In this document: positions 1-14,203 of the stretch, one piece after another
Position numbering within the stretch: the stretch's first letter is position 1
How the letters are laid out: each line of letters starts with the position of its first letter
Assembly (NCBI RefSeq): GCF_932526225.1
Contig: NC_064036.1
Coordinates: forward strand, 9,121,519 to 9,185,518
Direction: 5' to 3'
From: Nematostella vectensis
Lineage: Eukaryota > Cnidaria > Anthozoa > Actiniaria > Edwardsiidae
DNA length: 64,000 nt
Translations under genes and position numbers: made by a program
The notes under the pieces: generated by a model
The model's input: the letters and a program-made list of their open reading frames with translations, nothing else
Told to the model about the DNA's origin: nothing
The model's database searches: none

Positions 1-663
1 CGTGTTCCGTGGAGATATTGCAATGGCATAAGAAAAATCCCCAGTTCTTTCGGAGGTGGTCAGATTTTTAAAAAACTCACCCCCTCCCCCAAACGCGGTC
101 ACTTCCATAAAAGGAAAACTAATATATTCCTTATTTGAAAAAAAAAATGCATGATTCTTGTCATTTTTAAGGTTGCCGTACCGCAGGTGCTTCGTAAACT
201 TAATGACTTGTAATCAGAAGAGAAAAACAGTGACTGTGACCATCTTTGGTCAATGGAGAAAGTATCTGAAAAGAAAAAACTAAGAAGTCCGCATGACTGG
301 CTAGATTATCTCATCGTTCTATTGTATTCCCGTTCTTCGTCTGTGGTGACACCAATCCAATGTGGTGAAAACTTCTGATAGCTTCTACATGACCCACGAA
401 AAGTATAAAATACGGAAACGCGAGCATTTGAGAAGACCATCCGGGAAGCCTGTGTGGTGCGCGAGTCCCGCCCATCCTGCTTTTCTCTGCACAAGTACCA
501 AGTTTTCGGCGGGAAAAAGGTACTCTGCTTCAACTTCCCCAAGGCGTTTGGTCAGTCAACTACGTTGACTCGTAAGGCTCGGGGATTTTCACAACGTTTG
601 GATAAAATTTCTTGAAATTTTACATGTCTAGTCGAGCGTATGCCTTGCCTTGCTAGTTCAATG

Positions 664-745
664 CAACCTCCTCCGCAGGGTCTTCTGGGTAATTTTCAAT
701 AGACGCCATATTGAAAATTACCTAGAAGACCCTGGTGACGAGGTT
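664..745. mobile_element. Small hairpin (foldback) MITE
   Basis: An inverted repeat of about 37 bp per arm surrounds a 7-base loop near 700-706. The inner 24 bp of each arm (AGGGTCTTCT through TTTTCAATA and its complement) have a single mismatch. The outer AACCTC/GAGGTT arms continue across six mispaired bases. It is absent from the second copy of the surrounding repeat at 30.3 kb, so it looks like an insertion. Confidence 0.6.
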
Positions 746-963
746 GGGTCCAACGCAAGCTGTGCAATGGTTTGACGCATGCGCAGTAATATATCAACGA
801 ATTTCATGGCCACACATCAAACGATACCTTTGGTTTGCAGAAGCTTGGGTCTCATTTATTTAAGCTTTTACTGTTTAATTCACAAAAATCTCACACAAGA
901 ATGTGAGTGAGCAATTGCAGGATATGAGTTTTTTAAGTAATTTCCTATGTATGTATCTGACAA

Positions 964-1356
964 CAGTGGCGGATACAAGGGGGTGGATTGGGTGGATATC
1001 CACCCCGCTTTTTTAGTAAAAAAAAATGAAAAGTCACGTCTGAGGGACGGGAGGTCCTTTCCAATTTCCTTTGCCTGACGCGACAAATCCAATTCAGCGT
1101 GAAGTATTGTACAGTGACCTACCAAAAACCACGTGATCAGTTATAAGCCGTCTATCCGCCATTATTCACGAGTAAGTACGCAGCTGCTTTGTGTCCTATT
1201 ATCTTTGTTCTACAAAGGAGTTCTTTTGTCTCTATTCTTCTCGTTTTTTGTGTCGAGGTGCGGATATTGTTTATTTCCCCAATCAAATTGCAGCTTGTAA
1301 GAGCTGCGTACTGACCCTTATTTACCTCCCATTTTTAAATCCTGGATCAGCCCCTG
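964..1356. mobile_element. MITE-like element with CAGTGGCGGAT / CCCCTG ends
   Basis: It begins CAGTGGCGGATACAAGGGGG and ends with CCTGGATCAGCCCCTG, which is an imperfect terminal inverted repeat of the CAGNGGCGGATCCAGG type. The interior has no coding capacity. A related but partial copy lies at about 30688-30947. No clear target-site duplication was found, so the exact ends are approximate. Confidence 0.5.
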
Positions 1357-1877
1357 GCCAACGAACATCCAACTGTCGAACCGTCAATTGTCAAGCTGTT
1401 TTTGCTGTTATTTTTTACTTGCTTGCAATTCTCTCAGCGATTTATTATCGGTATTTAATATCTAGATTTCACCAAACCTATACATATCTTCTACCCTGAT
1501 TAGAAGCACTTCTATCCTTGAGTAGAAGTTAGAAGCAGAGCAGATGTTTTATCGTTTCCACAATTTATTGAACTCTATTGGTACGTCTTGTTTTAAAATT
1601 TTAAATTCAAATCTTACTTATTTATCCAACCTCTCATCACACTTTATTTTAACCAAATACTATACCAAGGGACAGGATACCGGTTATTTTAACACGTCGG
1701 CTCTCAATTCAAAGTAAATGAGATAAGAATTGCGAGTCAAACTAGATTAAAAGTATTATTATTTAAATATGCAAACAAATATAAGATGATTATATTTGTG
1801 CTGTTGGTTCTTGGTGTGATTTTAATTGCATTTGCCCTGTTCGATTGTTTGCTTGCATACGTATGTGAAATATTCAA

Positions 1878-4800
1878 CCTTGGAACCACGCCCCTATAAC
1901 AACGAACCGTGCAACACAATACACAACACAAGCTGTACCTTGGGACCACGCCCTATAACAATGAACCGTGCAACAAAATACACAACACAAGCTGTACCTT
2001 GGAACCACGCCCCTATAACAATGAACCGTGCAACACAATACACAACACAAGCTGTACCTTGGAACCACGCCCTATAACAATGAACCATGCAACACAATAC
2101 ACAACACAAGCTGTACCTTGGGACCACGCCCCTATAACAATGAACCGTGCAACACAATACACAACACAAGCTGTACCTTGGAACCACGCCCTATAACAAT
2201 GAACCGTGCAACAAAATACACCAAACAAGCTGTACCTTGGGACCACGCCCCTATAACAATGAACCGTGCAACACAATACACAACACAAGCTGTACCTTGG
2301 AACCACGCCCTATAACAATGAACCGTGCAACAAAATACACAACACAAGCTGTACCTTGGAACCACGTCCCTATAACAATGAACCATGCAACAAAATACAC
2401 AACACAAGCTGTACCTTGGAACCACGCCCTATAACAATGAACCGTGCAACAAAATACACAACACAAGCTGTACCTTGGAACCACGCCCCTATAACAATGA
2501 ACCATGCAACAAAATACACAACACAAGCTGTACCTTGGAACCACGCCCTATAACAATGAACCGTGCAACACAATACACAACACAAGCTGTACCTTGGAAC
2601 CACGCCCCTATAACAATGAACCGTACAACAAAATACACAACACAAGCTGTACCTTGGAACCACGCCCTATAACAATGAACCGTGCAACAAAATACACCAA
2701 ACAAGCTGTACCTTGGAACCACGCCCCTATAACAATAAACCATGCAACACAATACACAACACAAGCTGTACCTTGGAACCACGCCCCTATAACAATGAAC
2801 CATGCAACACAATACACAACACAAACTGTACCTTGGAACCACGCCCCTATAACAATGAACCGTGCAACACAATACACAACACAAGCTGTACCTTGGAACC
2901 ACGCCCCTATAACAATGAACCATGCAACACAATACACAACACAAGCTGTACCTTGGAGCCACGCCCCTATAACAATGAACCATGCAACAAAATACACAAC
3001 ACAAGCTGTACCTTGGAACCACGCCCTATAGCAATGAACCATGCAACAAAATACACAACACAAGCTGTACCTTGGAACCACGCCCCTATAACAATGAACC
3101 GTGCAACAAAATACACAACACAACCTGTACCTTGGAACCACGCCCCTATAACAATGAACCGTGCAACACAATACACAACACAAGCTGTACCTTGGAACCA
3201 CGCCCCTATAACAATGAACCGTGCAACACAATACACAACACAAGCTGTACCTTGGAACCACGCCCCTATAACAATGAACCGTGCAACACAATACACAACA
3301 CAAGCTGTACCTTGGAACCACGCCCCTATAACAATGAACCATGCAACAAAATACACAACACAAGCTGTACCTTGGAACCACGCCCCTATAACAATGAACC
3401 GTGCAACACAATACACAACACAACCTGTACCTTGGAACCACGCCCCTATAACAATGAACCGTGCAACACAATACACAACACAAGCTGTACCTTGGAACCA
3501 CGCCCCTATAACAATGAACCATGCAACAAAATACACAACACAAGCTGTACCTTGGAACCACGCCCCTATAACAATGAACCATGCAACACAATACACAACA
3601 CAACCTGTACCTTGGAACCACGCCCCTATAACAATGAACCGTGCAACACAATACACAACACAAGCTGTACCTTGGGACCACGCCCTATAACAATGAACCG
3701 TGCAACACAATACACAACACAAGCTGTACCTTGGGACCACGCCCTATAACAATGAACCGTGCAACACAATACACCAAACAAGCTGTACCTTGGAACCACG
3801 CCCTATAACAATGAACCATGCAACAAAATACACAACACAAGCTGTACCTTGGAACCACGCCCCTACAGCAATGAACCGTGCAACAAAATACACCAAACAA
3901 GCTGTACCTTGGAACCACGCCCCTACAGCAACGAACCGTGCAACACAATACACAACACAAGCTGTACCTTGGAACCACGCCCCTATAACAATGAACCATG
4001 CAACAAAATACACAACACAAGCTGTACCTTGGAACCACGCCCCTATAACAATGAACCATGCAACACAATACACAACACAAGCTGTACCTTGGAGCCACGC
4101 CCCTATAACAATGAACCATGCAACACAATACACAACACAAGCTGTACCTTGGAACCACGCCCCTATAACAATGAACCATGCAACACAATACACAACACTA
4201 GCTGTACCTTGGAACCACGCCCCTATAACAATGAACCATGCAACACAATACACAACACAAGCTGTACCTTGGAACCACGCCCCTATAACAATGAACCGAG
4301 CAACAAAATACACAACACAAGCTGTACCTTGGAGCCACGCCCATATAACAATGAACCATGCAACAAAATACACCGCACAAGCTGTACCTTGGAACCACGC
4401 CCTATAACAATGAACCATGCAACACAATACACAACACTAGCTGTACCTTGGAACCACGCCCTATAACAATGAACCGTGCAACAAAATACACAGCACAAGC
4501 TGTACCTTGGAACCACGCCCCTATAACAATGAACCATACAACAAAATACACAACACAAGCTGTACCTTGGAACCACGCCCCTACAGAAATGAACCGTGCA
4601 ACACAATACACAACACAAGCTGTACCTTGGAACCACGCCCTATAACAATGAACCGTGCAACAAAATACACAACACAAGCTGTACCTTGGGACCACGCCCC
4701 TACAGCAACAAACCGTGCAACACAATACACAACACAAGCTGTACCTTGGGACCACGCCCCTATAACAATGAACCATGCAACAAAATACACAACACAAGCT

Positions 4801-7800
4801 GTACCTTGGGACCACGCCCCTACAGCAACAAACCGTGCAACAAAATACACAACACAAGCTGTACCTTGGGACCACGCCCCTATAACAATGAACCGTGCAA
4901 CAAAATACACAACACAAGCTGTACCTTGGAACCACGCCCCTATAACAATGAACCGTGCAACAAAATACACAACACAAGCTGTACCTTGGAACCACGCCCC
5001 TATAACAATGAACCGTGCAACAAAATACACAACACAAGCTGTACCTTGGGACCACGCCCCTATAACAATGAACCGTGCAACACAATACACAACACAAGCT
5101 GTACCATGGAACCACGCCCTATAACAATGAACCATGCAACACAATACACAACACAAGCTGTACCTTGGGACCACGCCCCTATAACAATGAACCGTGCAAC
5201 AAAATACACAACACAACCTGTACCTTGGGACCACGCCCCTATAACAATGAACCGTGCAACAAAATACACAATACAACCTGTACCTTGGAACCACGCCCCT
5301 ATAACAATGAACCGTGCAACAAAATACACAACACAAGCTGTACCTTGGGACCACGCCCCTACAGCAACAGACCGTGCAACACAATACACAACACAAGCTG
5401 TACCTTGGAACCACGCCCCTATAACAATGAACCATGCAACACAATACACAACACAAGCTGTACCTTGGAACCACGCCCCTATAACAATGAACCATGCAAC
5501 ACAATACACAACACTAGCTGTACCTTGGTACCACGCCCCTATAACAATGAACCGTGCAACACAATACACAACACAAGCTGTACCTTGGAACCACGCCCCT
5601 ATAACAATGAACCATGCAACAAAATACACAACACAAGCTGTACCTTGGAACCACGCCCCTATAACAATGAACCGTGCAACACAATACACAACACAACCTG
5701 TACCTTGGAACCACGCCCCTATAACAATGAACCGTGCAACACAATACACAACACAAGCTGTACCTTGGAACCACGCCCCTATAACAATGAACCATGCAAC
5801 AAAATACACAACACAAGCTGTACCTTGGGACCACGCCCTATAACAATGAACCGTGCAACACAATACACAACACAAGCTGTACCTTGGGACCACGCCCTAT
5901 AACAATGAACCGTGCAACACAATACACCAAACAAGCTGTACCTTGGAACCACGCCCTATAACAATGAACCATGCAACAAAATACACAACACAAGCTGTAC
6001 CTTGGAACCACGCCCCTACAGCAATGAACCGTGCAACAAAATACACCAAACAAGCTGTACCTTGGAACCACGCCCCTACAGCAACGAACCGTGCAACACA
6101 ATACACAACACAAGCTGTACCTTGGAACCACGCCCCTATAACAATGAACCATGCAACAAAATACACAACACAAGCTGTACCTTGGAACCACGCCCCTATA
6201 ACAATGAACCATGCAACACAATACACAACACAAGCTGTACCTTGGAGCCACGCCCCTATAACAATGAACCATGCAACACAATACACAACACAAGCTGTAC
6301 CTTGGAACCACGCCCCTATAACAATGAACCATGCAACACAATACACAACACTAGCTGTACCTTGGAACCACGCCCCTATAACAATGAACCATGCAACACA
6401 ATACACAACACAAGCTGTACCTTGGAACCACGCCCCTATAACAATGAACCGAGCAACAAAATACACAACACAAGCTGTACCTTGGAGCCACGCCCATATA
6501 ACAATGAACCATGCAACAAAATACACCGCACAAGCTGTACCTTGGAACCACGCCCTATAACAATGAACCATGCAACACAATACACAACACTAGCTGTACC
6601 TTGGAACCACGCCCTATAACAATGAACCGTGCAACAAAATACACAGCACAAGCTGTACCTTGGAACCACGCCCCTATAACAATGAACCATACAACAAAAT
6701 ACACAACACAAGCTGTACCTTGGAACCACGCCCCTACAGAAATGAACCGTGCAACACAATACACAACACAAGCTGTACCTTGGAACCACGCCCTATAACA
6801 ATGAACCGTGCAACAAAATACACAACACAAGCTGTACCTTGGGACCACGCCCCTACAGCAACAAACCGTGCAACACAATACACAACACAAGCTGTACCTT
6901 GGGACCACGCCCCTATAACAATGAACCATGCAACAAAATACACAACACAAGCTGTACCTTGGGACCACGCCCCTACAGCAACAAACCGTGCAACAAAATA
7001 CACAACACAAGCTGTACCTTGGGACCACGCCCCTATAACAATGAACCGTGCAACAAAATACACAACACAAGCTGTACCTTGGAACCACGCCCCTATAACA
7101 ATGAACCGTGCAACAAAATACACAACACAAGCTGTACCTTGGAACCACGCCCCTATAACAATGAACCGTGCAACAAAATACACAACACAAGCTGTACCTT
7201 GGGACCACGCCCCTATAACAATGAACCGTGCAACACAATACACAACACAAGCTGTACCATGGAACCACGCCCTATAACAATGAACCATGCAACACAATAC
7301 ACAACACAAGCTGTACCTTGGGACCACGCCCCTATAACAATGAACCGTGCAACAAAATACACAACACAACCTGTACCTTGGGACCACGCCCCTATAACAA
7401 TGAACCGTGCAACAAAATACACAATACAACCTGTACCTTGGAACCACGCCCCTATAACAATGAACCGTGCAACAAAATACACAACACAAGCTGTACCTTG
7501 GGACCACGCCCCTACAGCAACAGACCGTGCAACACAATACACAACACAAGCTGTACCTTGGAACCACGCCCCTATAACAATGAACCATGCAACAAAATAC
7601 ACAACGCAAGCTGTACCTTGGAACCACGCCCCTATAACAATGAACCGTGCAACAAAATACACAACACAAACTGTACCTTGGAACCACGCCCCTACAGCAA
7701 CGAACCGTGCAACACAATACACAACACAAGCTGTACCTTGGAACCACGCCCCTATAACAATGAACCATGCAACAAAATACACAACACAAGCTGTACCTTG

Positions 7801-10800
7801 GAACCACGCCCCTATAACAATGAACCATGCAACACAATACACAACACAAGCTGTACCTTGGAGCCACGCCCCTATAACAATGAACCATGCAACACAATAC
7901 ACAACACAAGCTGTACCTTGGAACCACGCCCCTATAACAATGAACCATGCAACACAATACACAACACTAGCTGTACCTTGGTACCACGCCCCTATAACAA
8001 TGAACCATGCAACACAATACACAACACAAGCTGTACCTTGGAACCACGCCCCTATAACAATGAACCGAGCAACAAAATACACAACACAAGCTGTACCTTG
8101 GAGCCACGCCCCTATAACAATGAACCATGCAACAAAATACACCGCACAAGCTGTACCTTGGAACCACGCCCTATAACAATGAACCGAGCAACAAAATACA
8201 CAACACAAGCTGTACCTTGGAACCACGCCCCTATAACAATGAACCATACAACAAAATACACAACACAAGCTGTACCTTGGAACCACGCCCCTACAGAAAT
8301 GAACCGTGCAACACAATACACAACACAAGCTGTACCTTGGAACCACGCCCTATAACAATGAACCGTGCAACAAAATACACAACACAAGCTGTACCTTGGG
8401 ACCACGCCCCTACAGCAACAAACCGTGCAACACAATACACAACACAAGCTGTACCTTGGGACCACGCCCCTATAACAATGAACCATGCAACAAAATACAC
8501 AACACAAGCTGTACCTTGGGACCACGCCCCTACAGCAACAAACCGTGCAACAAAATACACAACACAAGCTGTACCTTGGGACCACGCCCCTATAACAATG
8601 AACCGTGCAACAAAATACACAACACAAGCTGTACCTTGGAACCACGCCCCTATAACAATGAACCGTGCAACAAAATACACAACACAAGCTGTACCTTGGA
8701 ACCACGCCCCTATAACAATGAACCGTGCAACAAAATACACAACACAAGCTGTACCTTGGGACCACGCCCCTATAACAATGAACCGTGCAACACAATACAC
8801 AACACAAGCTGTACCTTGGAACCACGCCCTATAACAATGAACCATGCAACACAATACACAACACAAGCTGTACCTTGGGACCACGCCCCTATAACAATGA
8901 ACCGTGCAACAAAATACACAACACAACCTGTACCTTGGGACCACGCCCCTATAACAATGAACCGTGCAACAAAATACACAACACAACCTGTACCTTGGAA
9001 CCACGCCCCCATAACAATGAACCGTGCAACAAAATACACAACACAAGCTGTACCTTGGGACCACGCCCCTACAGCAACAAACCGTGCAACACAATACACA
9101 ACACAAGCTGTACCTTGGAACCACGCCCCTATAACAATGAACCATGCAACAAAATACACAACGCAAGCTGTACCTTGGAACCACGCCCCTATAACAATGA
9201 ACCGTGCAACAAAATACACAACACAAACTGTACCTTGGAACCACGCCCCTACAGAAATGAACCGTGCAACACAATACACAACACAAGCTGTACCTTGGAA
9301 CCACGCCCTATAACAATGAACCGTGCAACAAAATACACCAAACAAGCTGTACCTTGGGACCACGCCCCTATAACAATGAACCGTGCAACACAATACACAA
9401 CACAAGCTGTACCTTGGAACCACGCCCTATAACAATGAACCGTGCAACAAAATACACAACACAAGCTGTACCTTGGAACCACGCCCCTATAACAATGAAC
9501 CATGCAACAAAATACACAACACAAGCTGTACCTTGGAACCACGCCCTATAACAATGAACCGTGCAACAAAATACACAACACAAGCTGTACCTTGGAACCA
9601 CGCCCCTATAACAATGAACCATGCAACACAATACACAACACAAACTGTACCTTGGAACCACGCCCCTATAACAATGAACCGTGCAACACAATACACAACA
9701 CAAGCTGTACCTTGGAACCACGCCCTATAACAATGAACCATGCAACAAAATACACAACACAACCTGTACCTTGGAACCACGCCCCTATAACAATGAACCG
9801 TGCAACACAATACACAACACAAGCTGTACCTTGGGACCACGCCCCTATAACAATGAACCATGCAACACAATACACAACACAAGCTGTACCTTGGAGCCAC
9901 GCCCCTATAACAATGAACCATGCAACAAAATACACAACACAAGCTGTACCTTGGAACCACGCCCTATAGCAATGAACCATGCAACAAAATACACAACACA
10001 AGCTGTACCTTGGAACCACGCCCCTATAACAATGAACCGTGCAACAAAATACACAACACAACCTGTACCTTGGAACCACGCCCCTATAACAATGAACCGT
10101 GCAACACAATACACAACACAAGCTGTACCTTGGAACCACGCCCCTATAACAATGAACCGTGCAACACAATACACAACACAAGCTGTACCTTGGAACCACG
10201 CCCCTATATCAATGAACCGTGCAACAAAATACACAACACAAACTGTACCTTGGAACCACGCCCCTACAGAAATGAACCGTGCAACACAATACACAACACA
10301 AGCTGTACCTTGGGACCACGCCCCTATAACAATGAACCGTGCAACACAATACACAACACAAGCTGTACCTTGGAACCACGCCCTATAACAATGAACCGTG
10401 CAACAAAATACACCAAACAAGCTGTACCTTGGGACCACGCCCCTATAACAATGAACCGTGCAACACAATACACAACACAAGCTGTACCTTGGAACCACGC
10501 CCTATAACAATGAACCGTGCAACAAAATACACAACACAAGCTGTACCTTGGAACCACGCCCCTATAACAATGAACCATGCAACAAAATACACAACACAAG
10601 CTGTACCTTGGAACCACGCCCTATAACAATGAACCGTGCAACAAAATACACAACACAAGCTGTACCTTGGAACCACGCCCCTATAACAATGAACCATGCA
10701 ACACAATACACAACACAAACTGTACCTTGGAACCACGCCCCTATAACAATGAACCGTGCAACACAATACACAACACAAGCTGTACCTTGGAACCACGCCC

Positions 10801-13795
10801 CTATAACAATGAACCATGCAACACAATACACAACACAAGCTGTACCTTGGAGCCACGCCCCTATAACAATGAACCATGCAACACAATACACAACACAAGC
10901 TGTACCTTGGAACCACGCCCCTATAACAATGAACCATGCAACACAATACACGACACTAGCTGTACCTTGGAACCACGCCCCTATAACAATGAACCATGCA
11001 ACACAATACACAACACAAGCTGTACCTTGGAACCACGCCCCTATAACAATGAACCGAGCAACAAAATACACAACACAAGCTGTACCTTGGAGCCACGCCC
11101 CTATAACAATGAACCATGCAACAAAATACACCGCACAAGCTGTACCTTGGAACCACGCCCTATAACAATGAACCATGCAACACAATACACAACACTAGCT
11201 GTACCTTGGGACCACGCCCTATAACAATGAACCGTGCAACAAAATACACAACACAAGCTGTACCTTGGAACCACGCCCCTATAACAATGAACCATACAAC
11301 AAAATACACAACACAAGCTGTACCTTGGAACCACGCCCCTACAGAAATGAACCGTGCAACACAATACACAACACAAGCTGTACCTTGGAACCACGCCCTA
11401 TAACAATGAACCGTGCAACAAAATACACAACACAAGCTGTACCTTGGGACCACGCCCCTACAGCAACAAACCGTGCAACACAATACACAACACAAGCTGT
11501 ACCTTGGGACCACGCCCCTATAACAATGAACCATGCAACAAAATACACAACACAAGCTGTACCTTGGGACCACGCCCCTACAGCAACAAACCGTGCAACA
11601 AAATACACAACACAAGCTGTACCTTGGGACCACGCCCCTATAACAATGAACCGTGCAACAAAATACACAACACAAGCTGTACCTTGGAACCACGCCCCTA
11701 TAACAATGAACCGTGCAACAAAATACACAACACAAGCTGTACCTTGGAACCACGCCCCTATAACAATGAACCGTGCAACAAAATACACAACACAAGCTGT
11801 ACCTTGGGACCACGCCCCTATAACAATGAACCGTGCAACACTATACACAACACAAGCTGTACCTTGGAACCACGCCCTATAACAATGAACCATGCAACAC
11901 AATACACAACACAAGCTGTACCTTGGGACCACGCCCCTATAACAATGAACCGTGCAACAAAATACACAACACAACCTGTACCTTGGGACCACGCCCCTAT
12001 AACAATGAACCGTGCAACAAAATACACAACACAACCTGTACCTTGGAACCACGCCCCTATAACAATGAACCGTGCAACAAAATACACAACACAAGCTGTA
12101 CCTTGGGACCACGCCCCTACAGCAACAAACCGTGCAACACAATACACAACACAAGCTGTACCTTGGAACCACGCCCCTATAACAATGAACCATGCAACAA
12201 AATACACAACGCAAGCTGTACCTTGGAACCACGCCCCTATAACAATGAACCGTGCAACAAAATACACAACACAAACTGTACCTTGGAACCACGCCCCTAC
12301 AGCAACGAACCGTGCAACACAATACACAACACAAGCTGTACCTTGGAACCACGCCCCTATAACAATGAACCGTGCAACACAATACACAACACAAGCTGTA
12401 CCTTGGAACCACGCCCCTATAACAATGAACCGTGCAACAAAATACACAACACAAGCTGTACCTTGGAACCACGCCCCTATAACAATGAACCATGCAACAC
12501 AATACACAACACAAGCTGTACCTTGGAGCCACGCCCCTATAACAATGAACCATGCAACACAATACACAACACAAGCTGTACCTTGGAACCACGCCCCTAT
12601 AACAATGAACCATGCAACACAATACACAACACTAGCTGTACCTTGGAACCACGCCCCTATAACAATGAACCATGCAACACAATACACAACACAAGCTGTA
12701 CCTTGGAACCACGCCCCTATAACAATGAACCGAGCAACAAAATACACAACACAAGCTGTACCTTGGAGCCACGCCCCTATAACAATGAACCATGCAACAA
12801 AATACACCGCACAAGCTGTACCTTGGAACCACGCCCTATAACAATGAACCATGCAACACAATACACAACACTAGCTGTACTTTGGAACCACGCCCCTATA
12901 ACAATGAACCGTGCAACAAAATACACAACACAAGCTGTACCTTGGGACCACGCCCCTACAGCAACAAACCGTGCAACACAATACACAACACAAGCTGTAC
13001 CTTGGGACCACGCCCCTATAACAATGAACCATGCAACAAATACACAACACAAGCTGTACCTTGGGACCACGCCCCTACAGCAACAAACCGTGCAACAAAA
13101 TACACAACACAAGCTGTACCTTGGAACCACGCCCCTATAACAATGAACCATGCAACACAATACACAACACAAGCTGTACCTTGGAACCACGCCCCTATAA
13201 CAATGAACCATGCAACACAATACACAACACTAGCTGTACCTTGGAACCACGCCCCTATAACAATGAACCATGCAACACAATACACAACACAAGCTGTACC
13301 TTGGAACCACGCCCCTATAACAATGAACCGAGCAACAAAATACACAACACAAGCTGTACCTTGGAGCCACGCCCCTATAACAATGAACCATGCAACAAAA
13401 TACACCGCACAAGCTGTACCTTGGAACCACGCCCTATAACAATGAACCATGCAACACAATACACAACACTAGCTGTACTTTGGAACCACGCCCCTATAAC
13501 AATGAACCGTGCAACAAAATACACAACACAAGCTGTACCTTGGGACCACGCCCCTACAGCAACAAACCGTGCAACACAATACACAACACAAGCTGTACCT
13601 TGGGACCACGCCCCTATAACAATGAACCATGCAACAAATACACAACACAAGCTGTACCTTGGGACCACGCCCCTACAGCAACAAACCGTGCAACAAAATA
13701 CACAACACAAGCTGTACCTTGGAACCACGCCCCTATAACAATGAACCATGCAACAAAATACACAATACAAGCTGTACTCTGGGACCCCTTCACCA
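1878..13795. repeat. Satellite array, 59/60-bp unit, about 199 copies
   Basis: The unit starts CCTTGGAACCACGCCCCTAT and ends CACAACACAAGCTGTA. A one-base deletion in the CCCC run makes a 59-bp variant. From about 1890 to 2720 the two alternate as a 119-bp dimer. Further in, long blocks are re-duplicated: 3685-5430 matches 5838-7580 at an offset of 2153 bp, and other copies sit at offsets of 1557, 3048, 1075 and 598 bp. Variants such as CTACAGCAAC, GAGCCACG and ACACTAGC track these blocks. Units decay at the right edge (13770-13900). Because 60 is divisible by 3, open frames of up to about 495 codons appear on both strands; these are not genes. Confidence 0.97.
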
Positions 13796-13899
13796 CCGAA
13801 ACATGCAAGACAATACACACATAAGCAATGAACCATCTAACACACTTCAATACACAAGCTGTACCCAGTGACCACGTCTGTACAAAAATTAACCATGCG

Positions 13900-14203
13900 A
13901 CACACACCCTAGAGCCCGTTTTCTAGTGTGTACGAGACCTAGAGCCCATTTTCTAGTGTGTACGAGAACTAGATCGCGTTTTCTAGTGTGTACGAACCTT
14001 AGAGCCATTTTCTAGTGTGTACGAACCCTAGAGCACGTTTACAATTGTGTACGAACCCTAGAGCACGTTTTCTAGTGTGTACGAACCTTAGAGAACGTTT
14101 TCTAGTGTCTACAAACTCTAGAACACGTTTTCAAGTGTGTACGAACCCTAGAGCCTGTTTTGTAATGTGTACGAGCCCTAGAGACCTTTTTCTAGTGTGG
14201 CCT
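13900..14203. repeat. 32-bp minisatellite overlapping the SLC22 stop codon
   Basis: About nine copies of a unit such as TCTAGTGTGTACGAACCCTA followed by GAGCACGTTT. On the minus strand the last copy contains the final codons and stop of the SLC22 gene (CACACTAGAAAAAGG then TCTCTAG). The array therefore appears to have grown from the end of the coding sequence into the 3' flank. Confidence 0.85.

Larger units (their letters stand above)
1..1870. repeat. Dispersed repeat, copy A (non-coding)
   Basis: This stretch is closely similar, with indels, to 29705-31470. Shared landmarks include the opening near 15-100, the block at 150-300, the block at 470-552 and the long block 1340-1870. The copies differ internally: copy A has a hairpin element at 664-745, while copy B has a poly-C-bearing insert at about 29785-29905. 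No protein family is recognisable in any frame. The short open frames here look fortuitous. The homology ends exactly where the 60-bp satellite starts. It is probably a composite of nested non-autonomous elements. Confidence 0.75.

Noticed and set aside
1878-13795. CRISPR array
   Set aside because: The repeats have no unique spacers, the units are contiguous, and the context is a eukaryotic genome with spliced genes.
1826-13907. Dozens of long open frames on both strands across 1.8-13.9 kb (up to about 495 codons)
   Set aside because: They are the 60-bp satellite read in frame, since 60 is divisible by three and the unit lacks stops in some frames. They end wherever a 59-bp unit occurs and have no start context or protein family.
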